A stretch of 64,000 bases of DNA from Streptomyces niger (lineage in GTDB: Bacteria > Actinomycetota > Actinomycetes > Streptomycetales > Streptomycetaceae), in contig NZ_JOFQ01000005.1 in NCBI RefSeq assembly GCF_000718305.1, forward strand, positions 124,001 to 188,000, in the 5' to 3' direction. The translations under genes and the position numbers were made by a program. Every line of letters starts with the position of its first letter. Within the stretch, counting starts at the first letter, position 1. The notes beneath the pieces were generated by a model. The model was not told the DNA's origin. It searched no databases and saw nothing but the letters and a program-made list of their open reading frames with translations. Positions 1 to 9,743 of the stretch are shown here, piece after piece.

Positions 1-157
1 CCAGGATCGCGTCGACGTCGGCGATGGCGGGAATCAGCTCGGCGCGGTCCGCGCCGTTGCAGTGCCGGATCTCGAAGTCCGGACCGAGCGCATCGACGGT
101 CGCGGGCGAGAGCTCTTCGGCGATGAGTACGACGGGTTTGGCGGAGGCAGTGCTCAC
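1..157 (-). CDS. serA: Phosphoglycerate dehydrogenase, N-terminal fragment (runs off the window)
   Basis: The first 52 codons of a gene whose remainder lies left of the window. It starts at GTG (155-157) and reads VSTASAKPVVLIAEELSPAT and onward, matching the start of actinobacterial D-3-phosphoglycerate dehydrogenase, the NAD-dependent enzyme that opens serine synthesis. A GAGGA motif lies about 10 nt upstream of the GTG. Only the first part of the substrate-binding domain is visible; the NAD-binding fold and any ACT domain are outside. A weak -10 candidate (TACACT on the minus strand, 277-282) lies about 120 nt upstream, and a terminator separates it from ilvC, so it is probably transcribed on its own. 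The identification rests on a short N-terminus plus its usual position next to ilvC in Streptomyces. Confidence 0.85.
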   Translation of the reverse strand, partial: MSTASAKPVVLIAEELSPATVDALGPDFEIRHCNGADRAELIPAIADVDAIL

Positions 158-362
158 GTGGTCTTCAGTCCTCACTTAGTCCTTCGCGGACGGCCGTCCC
201 GACGGCCGAAGGCGGTGAAGGGGGCAGCCGCGTGGAAGACGCACGACGTTGTGAGCCTGACGCGCTTGTGGTCAGCAGTGTAGTGGCGTTTCAGGGCTCC
301 TCCTTCGCCGGAGCGGAAGGATCACCCGTGCGTGGTTCTACGCAGTGGACAAGGCGATGGCG

Positions 363-395
363 CGAGGGGCCGTACCGGTGCGGTACGGCCCCTCG
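363..395 (-). terminator. Intrinsic-type terminator after ilvC
   Basis: A perfect 14-bp inverted repeat (363-376 with 382-395) closes a 5-nt loop 10 bases beyond the ilvC stop codon. There is no long U tract, which is usual for Streptomyces terminators. It separates ilvC from serA. Confidence 0.75.
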
Positions 396-405
396 GCCCG
401 GTGGC

Positions 406-1467
<1,062 letters not shown>

Positions 1468-1514
1468 TCAGGGTCTCGCCATGCGGGCAGTGGCCGCGGG
1501 CGAGGGGATGCGAT

Positions 1515-1536
1515 CCGGCCGTGCCCCCACGGCCGG
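1515..1536 (-). terminator. Hairpin between ilvN and ilvC
   Basis: A 9-bp GC stem (1515-1523 with 1528-1536) with a CCCC loop lies just after the ilvN stop. It may partly terminate ilvBN transcripts or stabilise their 3' end. It precedes the possible ilvC promoter element at 1439-1444. Confidence 0.45.
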
Positions 1537-1548
1537 GATGCGCGTCGG

Positions 1549-2073
1549 TCAGGCGGAGCGCTCCAGGGCGCGCAGCGAGCGGTCGGTGATGGACCGGGCG
1601 CCGCGCCCTATGGCGATCGTGCCGGACTGCACCAGCTCCTTGATGCCGAAGGGCTCCAGCATCTTGAGCATGGCTTCCAGCTTGTCGGCGCTGCCGGTGG
1701 CTTCGATGGTGACGGCCTCCGGCGAGACGTCCACGGTCTTGGCGCGGAAGAGCTGGACGATCTCGACGATCTGCGAGCGCGTCTCGTTGTCCGCGCGGAC
1801 CTTCACCAGGACCAGTTCGCGGTGAACGGCCGAGGACGGCTCCAGCTCGACGATCTTCAGGACGTTGACCAGCTTGTTCAGCTGCTTGGTGACCTGCTCC
1901 AGGGGGAGCGATTCGACATTCACGACAATGGTGATGCGTGAGATGTCGGGGTGCTCCGTGACACCGACGGCGAGTGAGTCGATGTTGAAGCCGCGACGGG
2001 AGAACAGCGCGGCGATCCTCGCCAGGATACCCGGCGTGTTCTCCACCAGGACGGAGAGCGTGTGCTTGGTCAT
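1549..2073 (-). CDS. ilvN: Acetolactate synthase small (regulatory) subunit
   Basis: This 174-residue protein is the regulatory subunit that activates IlvB and gives it valine feedback sensitivity. The N-terminal ACT domain is plain: TLSVLVENTPGILARIAALF followed by RRGFNIDSLAVG, the effector-binding signature of the IlvN/IlvH family. The C-terminal half (about residues 85-160) matches the family's second domain, with FRAKTVDVSPEAVTIEATG. The start ATG lies 31 nt after the ilvB stop, so the two subunits are almost certainly co-transcribed and made together, as in most bacteria. Confidence 0.96.
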   Translation of the reverse strand: MTKHTLSVLVENTPGILARIAALFSRRGFNIDSLAVGVTEHPDISRITIVVNVESLPLEQVTKQLNKLVNVLKIVELEPSSAVHRELVLVKVRADNETRSQIVEIVQLFRAKTVDVSPEAVTIEATGSADKLEAMLKMLEPFGIKELVQSGTIAIGRGARSITDRSLRALERSA

Positions 2074-2104
2074 GGGCTCGGTCTCTTCTCTTCTGTCCTG
2101 GCCG

Positions 2105-3958
2105 TCAGTCTTCTTCGGTGTCGCCGAAGTCGGGGCGCACCCCGCGGGCCGCCATGACCTCGTCGTTGGAGGTGCCGGCGGCGACCATCGGCCAGACCAT
2201 GGCGTCCTCGTGGACGATGAAGTCCACGACGACGGGGCGGTCGTTGATGGCGTTGGCCTTGGCGATCACGGCGTCCAGCTCGGCCGGGTCCTCGCAGCGC
2301 ATGGCCACGCAGCCCATGGCCTCGGCCAGCTTCACGAAGTCGGGGCAGCGGGTGCCCAGGTTCGGCTGCTCGGCGGCTTCCGGCCCGGCGTGCAGCACGG
2401 TGTTGCTGTAACGCTGGTTGTAGAACAGGGTCTGCCACTGGCGGACCATGCCCAGCGCGCCGTTGTTGATGATCGCGACCTTGATCGGGATGTTGTTCAG
2501 CGCGCAGGTGACCAGCTCCTGGTTGGTCATCTGGAAGCAGCCGTCGCCGTCGATCGCCCACACGGGGCGGTCCGGCTGGCCGGCCTTGGCGCCCATCGCG
2601 GCCGGGACCGCGTAGCCCATCGTTCCGGCGCCGCCGGAGTTGAGCCAGGTGGCCGGCTTCTCGTAGTCGATGAAGTGGGCGGCCCACATCTGGTGCTGGC
2701 CGACGCCGGCCGCGTAGATGGTGTCCTCCGGCGCGAGCTGGCCGATGCGCTGGATGACCTGCTGCGGGGAGAGGCTGCCGTCCTCGGGCAGGTCGTAACC
2801 CAGCGGGTAGTGCTCCCGCCAGCGGTTCAGGTCCTTCCACCAGGCGGCGTAGTCGCCGGTGCGGCCGGCCTCGTGCTCGGCCTGGACGGCCACGATCAGG
2901 TCGGCGATGACCTCGCGGGCGTCGCCGACGATCGGCACGTCGGCCGCGCGGTTCTTGCCGATCTCGGCCGGGTCGATGTCCGCGTGCACGATCTTGGCGT
3001 ACGGGGCGAAGCTGTCCAGCTTGCCGGTGACGCGGTCGTCGAAGCGGGCGCCCAGGGCGACGATCAGGTCGGCCTTCTGGAGCGAGGTGACGGCGGCCAC
3101 CGAGCCGTGCATGCCGGGCATGCCGACGTGCTGCGGGTGGGTGTCGGGGAAGGAGCCCAGGGCCATCAGGGTGGTGGTCACGGGCGCGCCGGTCAGCTCG
3201 GCGAGGACCTTCAGCTCGGCCGTGGCGCCGGCCTTCATCACGCCGCCGCCGACGTAGAGCACCGGCCGCTTGGCGGAGGTGATCATGCGGGCCGCTTCGC
3301 GGATCTGCTTGGCGTGCGGCTTGGTGACCGGGCGGTAGCCGGGCAGGTCGGTCTGCGGCGGCCAGGAGAAGGTGGTCTTCGCCTGCATGGCGTCCTTGGC
3401 GATGTCCACCAGGACCGGGCCGGGGCGGCCGGTGGAGGCGATGTGGAACGCCTCGGCGATCGTCCGGGGGATCTCGGCCGGGTCGGTCACCAGGAAGTTG
3501 TGCTTGGTGATCGGCATCGTGATGCCGCAGATGTCCGCCTCCTGGAAGGCGTCCGTGCCGATCGCGGCGGAGGCGACCTGGCCGGTGATCGCGACCAGCG
3601 GGACGGAGTCCATGTGGGCGTCGGCGATCGGGGTGACCAGGTTGGTGGCGCCGGGGCCCGAGGTGGCCATGCAGACGCCGACCTTGCCGGTGGCCTGTGC
3701 GTAACCCGTGGCGGCGTGTCCCGCGCCCTGCTCATGGCGGACCAGGACGTGCCGGACCTTCTTGGAGTCCATCATCGGGTCGTACGCCGGGAGGATCGCA
3801 CCGCCGGGAAGACCGAATACGGTGTCGGCCCCGACCTCCTCGAGAGAACGAATGAGGGACTGCGCGCCCGTGACGTGCTCGACGGCGGTGGGCTGCTGCG
3901 CCCCGCCGGTACGGGCCCGCGGCTGCGGATGGTGGGCCCCGGAGGCCTGCTCGGTCAT
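2105..3958 (-). CDS. ilvB: Acetolactate synthase large (catalytic) subunit
   Basis: This 617-residue thiamine-diphosphate enzyme condenses pyruvate with pyruvate or 2-oxobutyrate. The cofactor-activating glutamate sits in [15 protein letters not shown] near residue 75. The central FAD/structural domain follows, and the C-terminal ThDP motif reads [19 protein letters not shown]. The N-terminal tail of about 30 residues is Pro/Gln/Gly-rich and poorly conserved, typical for Streptomyces. The gene opens the ilvB-ilvN-ilvC cluster and is preceded by a leader peptide and terminator hairpin (4015-4132), so its transcription is predicted to fall when branched-chain amino acids are plentiful. Confidence 0.97.
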   Translation of the reverse strand: MTEQASGAHHPQPRARTGGAQQPTAVEHVTGAQSLIRSLEEVGADTVFGLPGGAILPAYDPMMDSKKVRHVLVRHEQGAGHAATGYAQATGKVGVCMATSGPGATNLVTPIADAHMDSVPLVAITGQVASAAIGTDAFQEADICGITMPITKHNFLVTDPAEIPRTIAEAFHIASTGRPGPVLVDIAKDAMQAKTTFSWPPQTDLPGYRPVTKPHAKQIREAARMITSAKRPVLYVGGGVMKAGATAELKVLAELTGAPVTTTLMALGSFPDTHPQHVGMPGMHGSVAAVTSLQKADLIVALGARFDDRVTGKLDSFAPYAKIVHADIDPAEIGKNRAADVPIVGDAREVIADLIVAVQAEHEAGRTGDYAAWWKDLNRWREHYPLGYDLPEDGSLSPQQVIQRIGQLAPEDTIYAAGVGQHQMWAAHFIDYEKPATWLNSGGAGTMGYAVPAAMGAKAGQPDRPVWAIDGDGCFQMTNQELVTCALNNIPIKVAIINNGALGMVRQWQTLFYNQRYSNTVLHAGPEAAEQPNLGTRCPDFVKLAEAMGCVAMRCEDPAELDAVIAKANAINDRPVVVDFIVHEDAMVWPMVAAGTSNDEVMAARGVRPDFGDTEED

Positions 3959-4014
3959 CTGCGTCTCTTCTCGGAGGTGAGGGTTTTGATGGGGTTTGGC
4001 GGTGCTGGTGCAAC

Positions 4015-4048
4015 AAAAAACCCCTCGTGCCGGTAGGCAAGCGAGGGG
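4015..4048 (-). terminator. Attenuator terminator of the ilvBNC leader
   Basis: On the minus strand CCCCTCG (written on the plus strand, 4021-4027) pairs with CGAGGGG (4042-4048). An inner 4-bp stem, TGCC (4028-4031) with GGCA (4036-4039), sits inside it. The transcript then reads six U residues (4015-4020). This is a textbook intrinsic terminator between the leader peptide and ilvB. The U run stands out because most terminators in this window lack one, which supports a real attenuation role. Confidence 0.88.
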
Positions 4049-4090
4049 AGCGCGTCGGTGCGGTGCGCCGGGTGGTGTCGTGACCCGGCT

Positions 4091-4132
4091 TCAGCCGACG
4101 CGCTGTCCAAGTACGAGAATTCGGGTGCGCAT
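4091..4132 (-). CDS. ilvB leader peptide (13 aa, Ile-Leu-Val-Leu)
   Basis: A short open frame reads MRTRILVLGQRVG and stops 43 nt before the terminator stem. It contains consecutive Ile, Leu, Val and Leu codons and a later Val, the three end products of the pathway served by ilvBNC. By the standard attenuation model, a ribosome stalled at these codons when charged branched-chain tRNAs are scarce would favour an alternative fold and let transcription pass into ilvB. Comparable short leaders before ilvB have been predicted in other actinobacteria. The start is either leaderless (a -10 candidate lies 7 nt upstream) or uses GGAAGG as a ribosome site 8 nt upstream; the two elements overlap. It lies between the end of the GGDEF/EAL gene and ilvB. 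Confidence 0.85.
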   Translation of the reverse strand: MRTRILVLGQRVG

Positions 4133-4139
4133 GGCTCCG

Positions 4140-4169
4140 ACCTTCCCCCCGGCGCACCTGGAGTGTCAA
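4140..4169 (-). promoter_or_regulatory. Predicted promoter of the ilvB leader, overlapping the cdgC stop codon
   Basis: On the minus strand a consensus TTGACA (-35, 4164-4169) stands 18 nt from GAAGGT (-10, 4140-4145). Initiation about 7 nt later would fall on the leader-peptide ATG, giving a leaderless message. The TGA inside TTGACA is also the stop codon of the upstream GGDEF/EAL gene. The -10 is weak, so the exact start is inference. Confidence 0.5.
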
Positions 4170-7100
4170 GTGGGTGGGACGGAGGTCTCACTATTTGAGC
4201 GCAACGGGGGATGGCTGATCGCGTCGGGACCGGCCGGCACCTCCCCCGCGCCGAGCCGCCGGGGCAGTTCTCCGAGGCGTGCGGCGCCGCCCGGCTCCCG
4301 GGGTACGGAGGCCCGCCGGGCGACCGGCACGGCGCTGCTCAGCACCATCTCGCGCCCCTCGGGGAGCAGGCCGGGGACGGGGTACGCGCCGATGGTGAGG
4401 GCCCGGCGGAGCCGGTGCTCGTCCAGCGGGCCGGAGAACGCCATGCCCTGGCCGTGCGTGCACCCCATGGCGCGCAGCGCGGTGACCTGTTCCGGACGGT
4501 CCACGCCGTCGGCGACGGACTGCAGTCCGAGGTCGCCGGCGATCCGCAGCAGCCCCGCGGTGATCTTGTGCAGCCGCGCGGACTCCACGACGCCGTCGAC
4601 CAGGCCGCGGTCCAGCCGCAGTACGTCGATGGGCAGCCGGCGCAGCGCGCTGATCGCGGCGTATCCGCTGCCGAAGCCGTCGAGCGCGATCCGTACGCCG
4701 AGCCTGCGCAGGGCCGCCAGGCGCCGCTCCAGCTCGTCCAGCGGGATCCGCGGGTCGCTGTCGGAGAGTTCCAGCAGGAGGGCCCCGGAGGGCAGCCCGT
4801 GCCGCGCGAGTAACGCCTCGATGCTCCGGGGTGGCAGCTTGCGGTCCAGCAGCCGGCGCGCCGAGAGCCGGACGGCGACGCAGACCGGGTGACCCGCGTG
4901 GTACCGCCGTGCCGCCTGCTCGACGGCCTCCTCCAGTTGCCAGCGGCCCAGCTCGGCGGTGCGCTCGCCCTCTTCGCCGCCCGGCCGGCCGCGCTCGCCG
5001 ACCCGCAGGAACTCGGCGGGGGTGAAGAGGATGCCCTGCGCGGAGCGCCAGCGGGCCTGCGCGGCGACCGCCGTGATCCGGCCACTGGCGAGCTCGACCA
5101 CGGGCTGGTGGAGCAGCGCGAACTCGCCGTCGTGCAGCGCGCTGCGCAGCTTCGTCGCCAGCTCGGAGCGGCGCACCACGTCGGCCTGCATCTGCGGCGC
5201 GTACATCTCCACGCGGCCCTTGCCGGCCTGCTTGGCGCGGTACATCGCGAGGTCGGCGTTGCGCAGCAGGGCGGCCGGGGTGACGCCGGGCTCGGCGAAG
5301 GCCACGCCGATGCTGGCGGCGACCCGGACCTCCTGGCCGTCGATGCGGTACGGCTCGGACAGCCGGATGCGCAGCCGGTCGGCGATCTCGTGGACGCGGA
5401 ACTCCCGGGCGGTGAGGTCGCGGCTGCCGTCGCCCATGATGAGCGCGGCGAACTCGTCGCCGCCCAGGCGCGCGGCGATGTCCCCGGCCCGTACGGATTC
5501 GGCCAGCCTGCGGGCGGCCTGGACCAGCAGTTCGTCGCCGGCCTGATGGCCGATGGTGTCGTTGACCTGCTTGAAGCCGTCCAGGTCGATGTAGAGCACG
5601 GCGGTGTCGTGGTCGGAGGAGCGGCGGCCGCTCACGGCCTGGCTGACCCGTTCGGTGAACAGGGCGCGGTTCGGCAGGTCGGTCAGGGCGTCGTGCGAGG
5701 CGTTGTGCTGGAGCTGGGCCTGCAGGCGTACCCGTTCGGTGACGTCGCGGGAGTTGAAGATCAGGCCGCCTTCGTGGCGGTTGACCGTGGACTCTACATT
5801 CAGCCATTCCTCGGTGCCGGCGCGGCCGCCGCCGGCGCGGAAGCGGCACTCGATGCGGGTGGTGGGCTCGGTCTCGGGGTCGGCGGCGAGGAACCGCCGT
5901 ACCTCGTGCACCACGCGGCCGAGGTCCTCGGGGTGGATCAGGGAGGCCAGCTCGGAGCCGACCAGGTCCTCGGCGTCGCGGCCGTAGACGCCGGAGGCGG
6001 CGGGGCTGACGTAGCGCAGCACGCCGGTCGGCGCGGCGATCATGATGACGTCGCTGGAGCCCTGCACGAGGGAGCGGAAGTGGTTCTCCTTCTGCGCCAG
6101 TTCGCGGGTCAGGGTGATGTTGTCCACGAGCATGATGCCCTGGCGGACGACGAGGGCGAGCACGACCGTGCAGCCGGTGAAGAGCACGACGTGGTCGATG
6201 CGGCGGCCGTCCAGGACGTTGAGCAGGATGCCCAGGGTGCAGACGGCGGCGGCCAGGTACGGGGTGAGCGCGGCGAGCGACCCGGCGATCGGAGGGCTGC
6301 CGGGCGGCACGGTGGCGCGCCGGGTGGCACGGGTGAAGGCGTCCCCCGCGGAGTCGACGCCGGAGCGCGCGGCGACCCAGGGGGCGTACGCCAGGAGCAG
6401 GGAGCCGGCGAACCAGCCGGCATCCAGGATCTGCCCGGAGCGGTAGTGCTCGCGCAGCAGCGGCGAGGTGAACAGCGCGTCGCACAGCACGGTCAGGGCG
6501 AGCGCCGCGATGGCGGTGTTGATCGCCGAGCGGTGGGCCGAGGAGCGCTTGAAGTGCAGCGCGAGGACCATGCTCACCAGGACGATGTCCAGCAGCGGGT
6601 AGGCGAGCGACAGGGCGCCCTGTGCGACCGACTGCCCCTGGAAGTGGGTGGTGTGGGCGAGGGCCAGGCTCCAGGAGAGCGTGAGCAGCGAGCCGCCGAT
6701 GAGCCAGGCGTCCAGCGCCAGGCAGACCCAGCCGGCCCGGCTGACGGGCCGCTTGGCGAGCACCAGCAGGCCGACGATGGCCGGCGGCGCGAAGAGCAGG
6801 AAGCAGAAGTCGGCGATCGAGGGGCTGGGCACGGGCGCCTGGAGGACGACCTCGTACCACCCCCAGACGCCGTTGCCGATGCCGGCCATCGCGGAGGAGG
6901 CGGCGAACAGCAGCCAGGCGGGGCGGAAGCGGCTCTGGTGCTTGCGGGCGTAGAGCACGCACGAGACGGCCGCCGCCAGGGCGGCCGCGCTGAGCCCGAA
7001 GTCACCCATGATCAGGGCCAGCTTCTCCGAGCCCCAGCCGAACGCGGCCCCCGTGGCGTAACCGCCGCAGACGACGGCGAGCAGGATCTGCGGGAGACTG

Positions 7101-7201
7101 CTCCCGGGCGAGCGGGGCCCGGCCGACGGGGCGAGCACGGCACCGGAGGCGGTCACCGGGCTCTCCCCCGGACGTCGCAGCGGCGTGGTCGTGGCGGACA
7201 C
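4166..7201 (-). CDS. cdgC: Membrane PAS-GGDEF-EAL protein, CdgC-like; EAL domain degenerate
   Basis: This 1011-residue protein has many hydrophobic segments in residues about 35-365, then a PAS domain (about 375-490), a GGDEF domain and an EAL domain. The GGDEF motif is intact ([10 protein letters not shown] near residue 580), so it can be expected to make cyclic di-GMP. The EAL domain looks inactive: the EAL triplet is replaced in VAAQARW (near 715), NLSARQ-type sequence reads VRLSARRL, the usual DDFGTGY reads ALDGFGSGY, and the catalytic-lysine motif reads LRLDRGLVDG. It may therefore only bind or sense the nucleotide. The start is GTG at 7201; an in-frame TGA 18 codons upstream excludes a longer form. 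The gene symbol is by position before ilvB and by architecture, recalled from S. coelicolor/S. venezuelae. Confidence 0.85.
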   Translation of the reverse strand: MSATTTPLRRPGESPVTASGAVLAPSAGPRSPGSSLPQILLAVVCGGYATGAAFGWGSEKLALIMGDFGLSAAALAAAVSCVLYARKHQSRFRPAWLLFAASSAMAGIGNGVWGWYEVVLQAPVPSPSIADFCFLLFAPPAIVGLLVLAKRPVSRAGWVCLALDAWLIGGSLLTLSWSLALAHTTHFQGQSVAQGALSLAYPLLDIVLVSMVLALHFKRSSAHRSAINTAIAALALTVLCDALFTSPLLREHYRSGQILDAGWFAGSLLLAYAPWVAARSGVDSAGDAFTRATRRATVPPGSPPIAGSLAALTPYLAAAVCTLGILLNVLDGRRIDHVVLFTGCTVVLALVVRQGIMLVDNITLTRELAQKENHFRSLVQGSSDVIMIAAPTGVLRYVSPAASGVYGRDAEDLVGSELASLIHPEDLGRVVHEVRRFLAADPETEPTTRIECRFRAGGGRAGTEEWLNVESTVNRHEGGLIFNSRDVTERVRLQAQLQHNASHDALTDLPNRALFTERVSQAVSGRRSSDHDTAVLYIDLDGFKQVNDTIGHQAGDELLVQAARRLAESVRAGDIAARLGGDEFAALIMGDGSRDLTAREFRVHEIADRLRIRLSEPYRIDGQEVRVAASIGVAFAEPGVTPAALLRNADLAMYRAKQAGKGRVEMYAPQMQADVVRRSELATKLRSALHDGEFALLHQPVVELASGRITAVAAQARWRSAQGILFTPAEFLRVGERGRPGGEEGERTAELGRWQLEEAVEQAARRYHAGHPVCVAVRLSARRLLDRKLPPRSIEALLARHGLPSGALLLELSDSDPRIPLDELERRLAALRRLGVRIALDGFGSGYAAISALRRLPIDVLRLDRGLVDGVVESARLHKITAGLLRIAGDLGLQSVADGVDRPEQVTALRAMGCTHGQGMAFSGPLDEHRLRRALTIGAYPVPGLLPEGREMVLSSAVPVARRASVPREPGGAARLGELPRRLGAGEVPAGPDAISHPPLRSNSETSVPPT

Positions 7202-7376
7202 GGGCCGCGCCGCGTCCGTATCGCGGTGGGAACACGCGGAACGCGCGTGTGGTCAGCGGTCCTCGTCTCGGTGGTGCATCGGCCGTTCATCGCCCGTCGC
7301 CCCCCTCGGTTCCGGTCGTTCGCTGTGCGCCGCCAGGCCCCGGCGCGGTCCCCGTTCGGGACGATACACCAGTTCC

Positions 7377-7391
7377 GTCACACAGGGACAT
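7377..7391. promoter_or_regulatory. Near-match to the BldD box upstream of cdgC
   Basis: The 15-mer gtcacacagggacat fits the published BldD consensus nTnACnC(A/T)GnGTnAn at all fixed positions but one (A in place of the T in GT). BldD is the c-di-GMP-binding repressor of Streptomyces development and is known to control several c-di-GMP genes. The site is about 175 nt before the cdgC start. The match is read by eye, so occupancy is inference. Confidence 0.45.
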
Positions 7392-7395
7392 AGTC

Positions 7396-7460
7396 GCTCT
7401 ACGGAGCGTGACTGGCCGCCGATCGGAGGTACAAAACGCAGTCGTACGACTCCGTAGAGC
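7396..7460. repeat. Spaced 11-bp inverted repeat between hydroxyacid dehydrogenase and cdgC
   Basis: GCTCTACGGAG (7396-7406) and its exact complement CTCCGTAGAGC (7450-7460) are separated by 43 nt. The right arm overlaps the spacer of a possible minus-strand promoter (TTGACC at 7464-7469, TACGAC at 7441-7446). It could be an operator pair, or the stem of a long hairpin ending the upstream transcript. Confidence 0.5.
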
Positions 7461-7473
7461 TACGGTCAACCCG

Positions 7474-8433
7474 TCAGCCGGCGGTCGTGATGACGTTCCG
7501 GAGAGGCTCGCCGGCCGCGAAAAGTCGAAGTTGATCACGGAGAAGCCGCTTCGCACGGGGCAGGAAGGCAGTACTGGGGCCACCGACGTGCGGAGTGATG
7601 AGCACGCCGGGAGCGTGCCACAAGGGGTGCGTGGCAGGCAGTGGTTCCGGATCGGTTACATCGAGTGCTGCCCGGAGCCGTCCCGACTCCAGTTCGGCGA
7701 GGAGCGCCTTGGTGTCGACGACACCCCCGCGCGCGATGTTGACGAGCAGCGCACCGTCCTTCATCCGCGCCAGGGAATCGGCTCCGACCAGGCCACGAGT
7801 GTCCTCGGTGAGCGGCGTCGCCATGATCACGACGTCGGCTTCGGGCAACAGCGCGTGCAACTCGGCGAGTGGATGCACAGGACCGCGCACGGTGTCACGA
7901 GCGGTGCGCGCAATGCGCGCCACCCGCGCACACTCGAACGGCGTGAGCCGGTCTTCGATCGCACTTCCGATCGAACCATAGCCCACAATGAGGACGGACT
8001 TGTCGGCCAACGAGTCGCGGAAGCCCTGCCGCCACTCCCCCTCGTCCTGGGCCCGGACGAAGGTGGGAATGTCGCGGAGCGCGGCGAGGGTGAGCGTGAG
8101 GGCGAGCTCGGCGGTGCTCGCGTCGTGCAGCCCGCGCGCGTTGCACAGCTGGGCACCGGCCGGCAGTCCGGGCACGGCGGGGAGCATGTGCTCGATGCCG
8201 GCCGTGAGGGTCTGGACGACGCGCACGCGCGTCATCTCCGCCAGCGGCCGCAGCACCTTGTCGGCGGGCTTCATGTAGGGGACGGCGTAGAAGGCGCAGC
8301 GGGCGGGATCGGCGGGGTATTCGGGGCCGGCGTCCCAGTGGACGTAGGACAGGCCCTCGGGGAGGCCGTCGATCTCGGCGGCAGGTATGGGGAGCCAGAC
8401 GTCGGTGGCGCGGGTGGTGTCTGAGGAAGCCAT
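7474..8433 (-). CDS. D-2-hydroxyacid dehydrogenase family protein
   Basis: This 319-residue NAD(P)-dependent oxidoreductase shows the Rossmann motif VLIVGYGSIGSAIEDRL near residue 145, the family signatures NIARGGVVDTKALL and LDVTDPEPLPATHPLW, and the end motif ITPHVGG with the catalytic histidine. The Arg of the Arg-Glu-His triad is in NIARGG. Such proteins reduce 2-keto acids (glyoxylate, hydroxypyruvate, phenylpyruvate and others); the substrate cannot be told from sequence. The gene is divergent from the aldo/keto reductase. A -10 candidate (TAGCCT on the minus strand, 8440-8445) lies 6 nt from the ATG with no Shine-Dalgarno sequence, which predicts a leaderless message. Confidence 0.88.
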   Translation of the reverse strand: MASSDTTRATDVWLPIPAAEIDGLPEGLSYVHWDAGPEYPADPARCAFYAVPYMKPADKVLRPLAEMTRVRVVQTLTAGIEHMLPAVPGLPAGAQLCNARGLHDASTAELALTLTLAALRDIPTFVRAQDEGEWRQGFRDSLADKSVLIVGYGSIGSAIEDRLTPFECARVARIARTARDTVRGPVHPLAELHALLPEADVVIMATPLTEDTRGLVGADSLARMKDGALLVNIARGGVVDTKALLAELESGRLRAALDVTDPEPLPATHPLWHAPGVLITPHVGGPSTAFLPRAKRLLRDQLRLFAAGEPLRNVITTAG

Positions 8434-8520
8434 GGCCCGAGGCTATGCGAAGAGCGCCCCTCATCAGACGTTAGTTTGGTCAGGCCCTTGACCGGGGCGA
8501 GGGGACGGAGGCACGACCAG

Positions 8521-9513
8521 GTGGAGCGCAGGACAATCGGTGCGGCGGCGCTCGAAGTGGGCGCAATCGGGCTCGGCTGCATGCCGATGAGCTGGGGGTA
8601 CACCGCGTCGCAGCAGAACGGGGAGAGCTCGGTGCGGACGGTGCACGCCGCGCTCGACCGGGGCTGCAACCTCCTGGACACCGCCGACATGTACGGCCCG
8701 TTCACCAATGAGTTGTTGGTGGGGCGGGCGCTGAAGGAGCGCCGCGCGCAGGCCTTCGTCTCGACCAAGGTCGGGTTGCTGGTCGGCGAGCAGCACATCG
8801 TCGCCAACGGCCGCCCCGGGTACGTGAAGAGGGCCTGCGACGCCTCACTGCGCCGGCTGCAGACCGACCACATCGACCTCTACCAGCTGCACCGCGCGGA
8901 CCCCGAGGTGCCGATCGAGGAGACCTGGGGGGCGATGGCGGAGCTGGTGGCGGCCGGCAAGGTACGGGCCCTCGGGTTGTGCGCGGTCGGCGCGCGGGCC
9001 CCCCGGCGCCGTGGCTCCCGTACGCACGACGCCACGCTGCGCCAACTGGAGCGCGTCCAGCAGGTGTTCCCCGTCAGCAGCGTCGAGGCGGAGCTGTCCG
9101 TGTGGTCGCCGGAGGCCCTGGAGGCGCTGCTGCCCTGGTGCGAGACGCGCGGCGTGGGCTTCCTCGCGGCGATGCCGCTGGGCAACGGCTACCTCACCGG
9201 CACGCTGACCCCGGGCCAGGGCTTCGAGCCGGAGGACCTGCGGGCCCGGCACCCGCGCTTCACCGCGGAGATGATGGCCGCCAACCAGCCGGTGGTGGCG
9301 GGGCTGCGCCGGGTGGGCGCCCGGCACGGGGTGACGCCCGGGCAGGTCGCGCTGGCGTGGGTGCTGGCGCAGGGCCGGCACGTGGTGCCCGTACCGGGCA
9401 CGAAGAAGGAGCGCTGGGCCGTGCAGAACGCCAAGGCCGCCACGGTGGAGCTGACCCGCCAGGACCTTGCGGAGATCGCCGCCCTGCCACCGGCCCGGGG
9501 CTCCTGGGACTGA
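8521..9513 (+). CDS. Aldo/keto reductase
   Basis: A 330-residue TIM-barrel NADPH-dependent oxidoreductase of the AKR family. The catalytic tetrad is recognisable: Asp in NLLDTADMYGPFTNE with Tyr four residues later, Lys in AFVSTKVGLL, and His in DLYQLHRADP. The C-terminal cofactor loop reads VVPVPGTKKERWAVQNAKA. I chose the GTG at 8521 because GGAGG lies 9 nt upstream (8507-8511); the frame stays open 15 codons further but that extension carries no family sequence. Members near plant-type and YajO/IolS-like reductases act on varied carbonyls; the substrate here is unknown. It is transcribed away from the hydroxyacid dehydrogenase, and the pair may share a regulatory region of 87 nt. Confidence 0.9.
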   Translation: MERRTIGAAALEVGAIGLGCMPMSWGYTASQQNGESSVRTVHAALDRGCNLLDTADMYGPFTNELLVGRALKERRAQAFVSTKVGLLVGEQHIVANGRPGYVKRACDASLRRLQTDHIDLYQLHRADPEVPIEETWGAMAELVAAGKVRALGLCAVGARAPRRRGSRTHDATLRQLERVQQVFPVSSVEAELSVWSPEALEALLPWCETRGVGFLAAMPLGNGYLTGTLTPGQGFEPEDLRARHPRFTAEMMAANQPVVAGLRRVGARHGVTPGQVALAWVLAQGRHVVPVPGTKKERWAVQNAKAATVELTRQDLAEIAALPPARGSWD

Positions 9514-9743
9514 CGACGCGGGCACGGGACCGCGAGGCGCCCGGGACGACGAGGCGCCCGCGAACGGCACGGCCCCTCGGACGAGGCGCGTGCGGCAGAG
9601 CAAGGCGCCCGCATACGGGGGCGAATCGAACGGCCCGCTCCCCCTGACCGGGGGATACCCGGAGGCCCGTCGGGGAAACGGCCGCCCGGGGGCCGCCGGC
9701 GTGTGGTGTGCTGGTGCCGCCCGCCGACGAGAGGACGCCTGCC

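Noticed and set aside
1865..4036. 723-codon plus-strand frame opposite ilvB
   Set aside because: High-GC antisense shadow with long Val/Gly/Asp/Arg runs and no recognisable domain.
4889..7393. 834-codon plus-strand frame opposite the GGDEF/EAL gene
   Set aside because: Shadow frame; composition is that of the reverse complement of coding sequence and no start site is supported.
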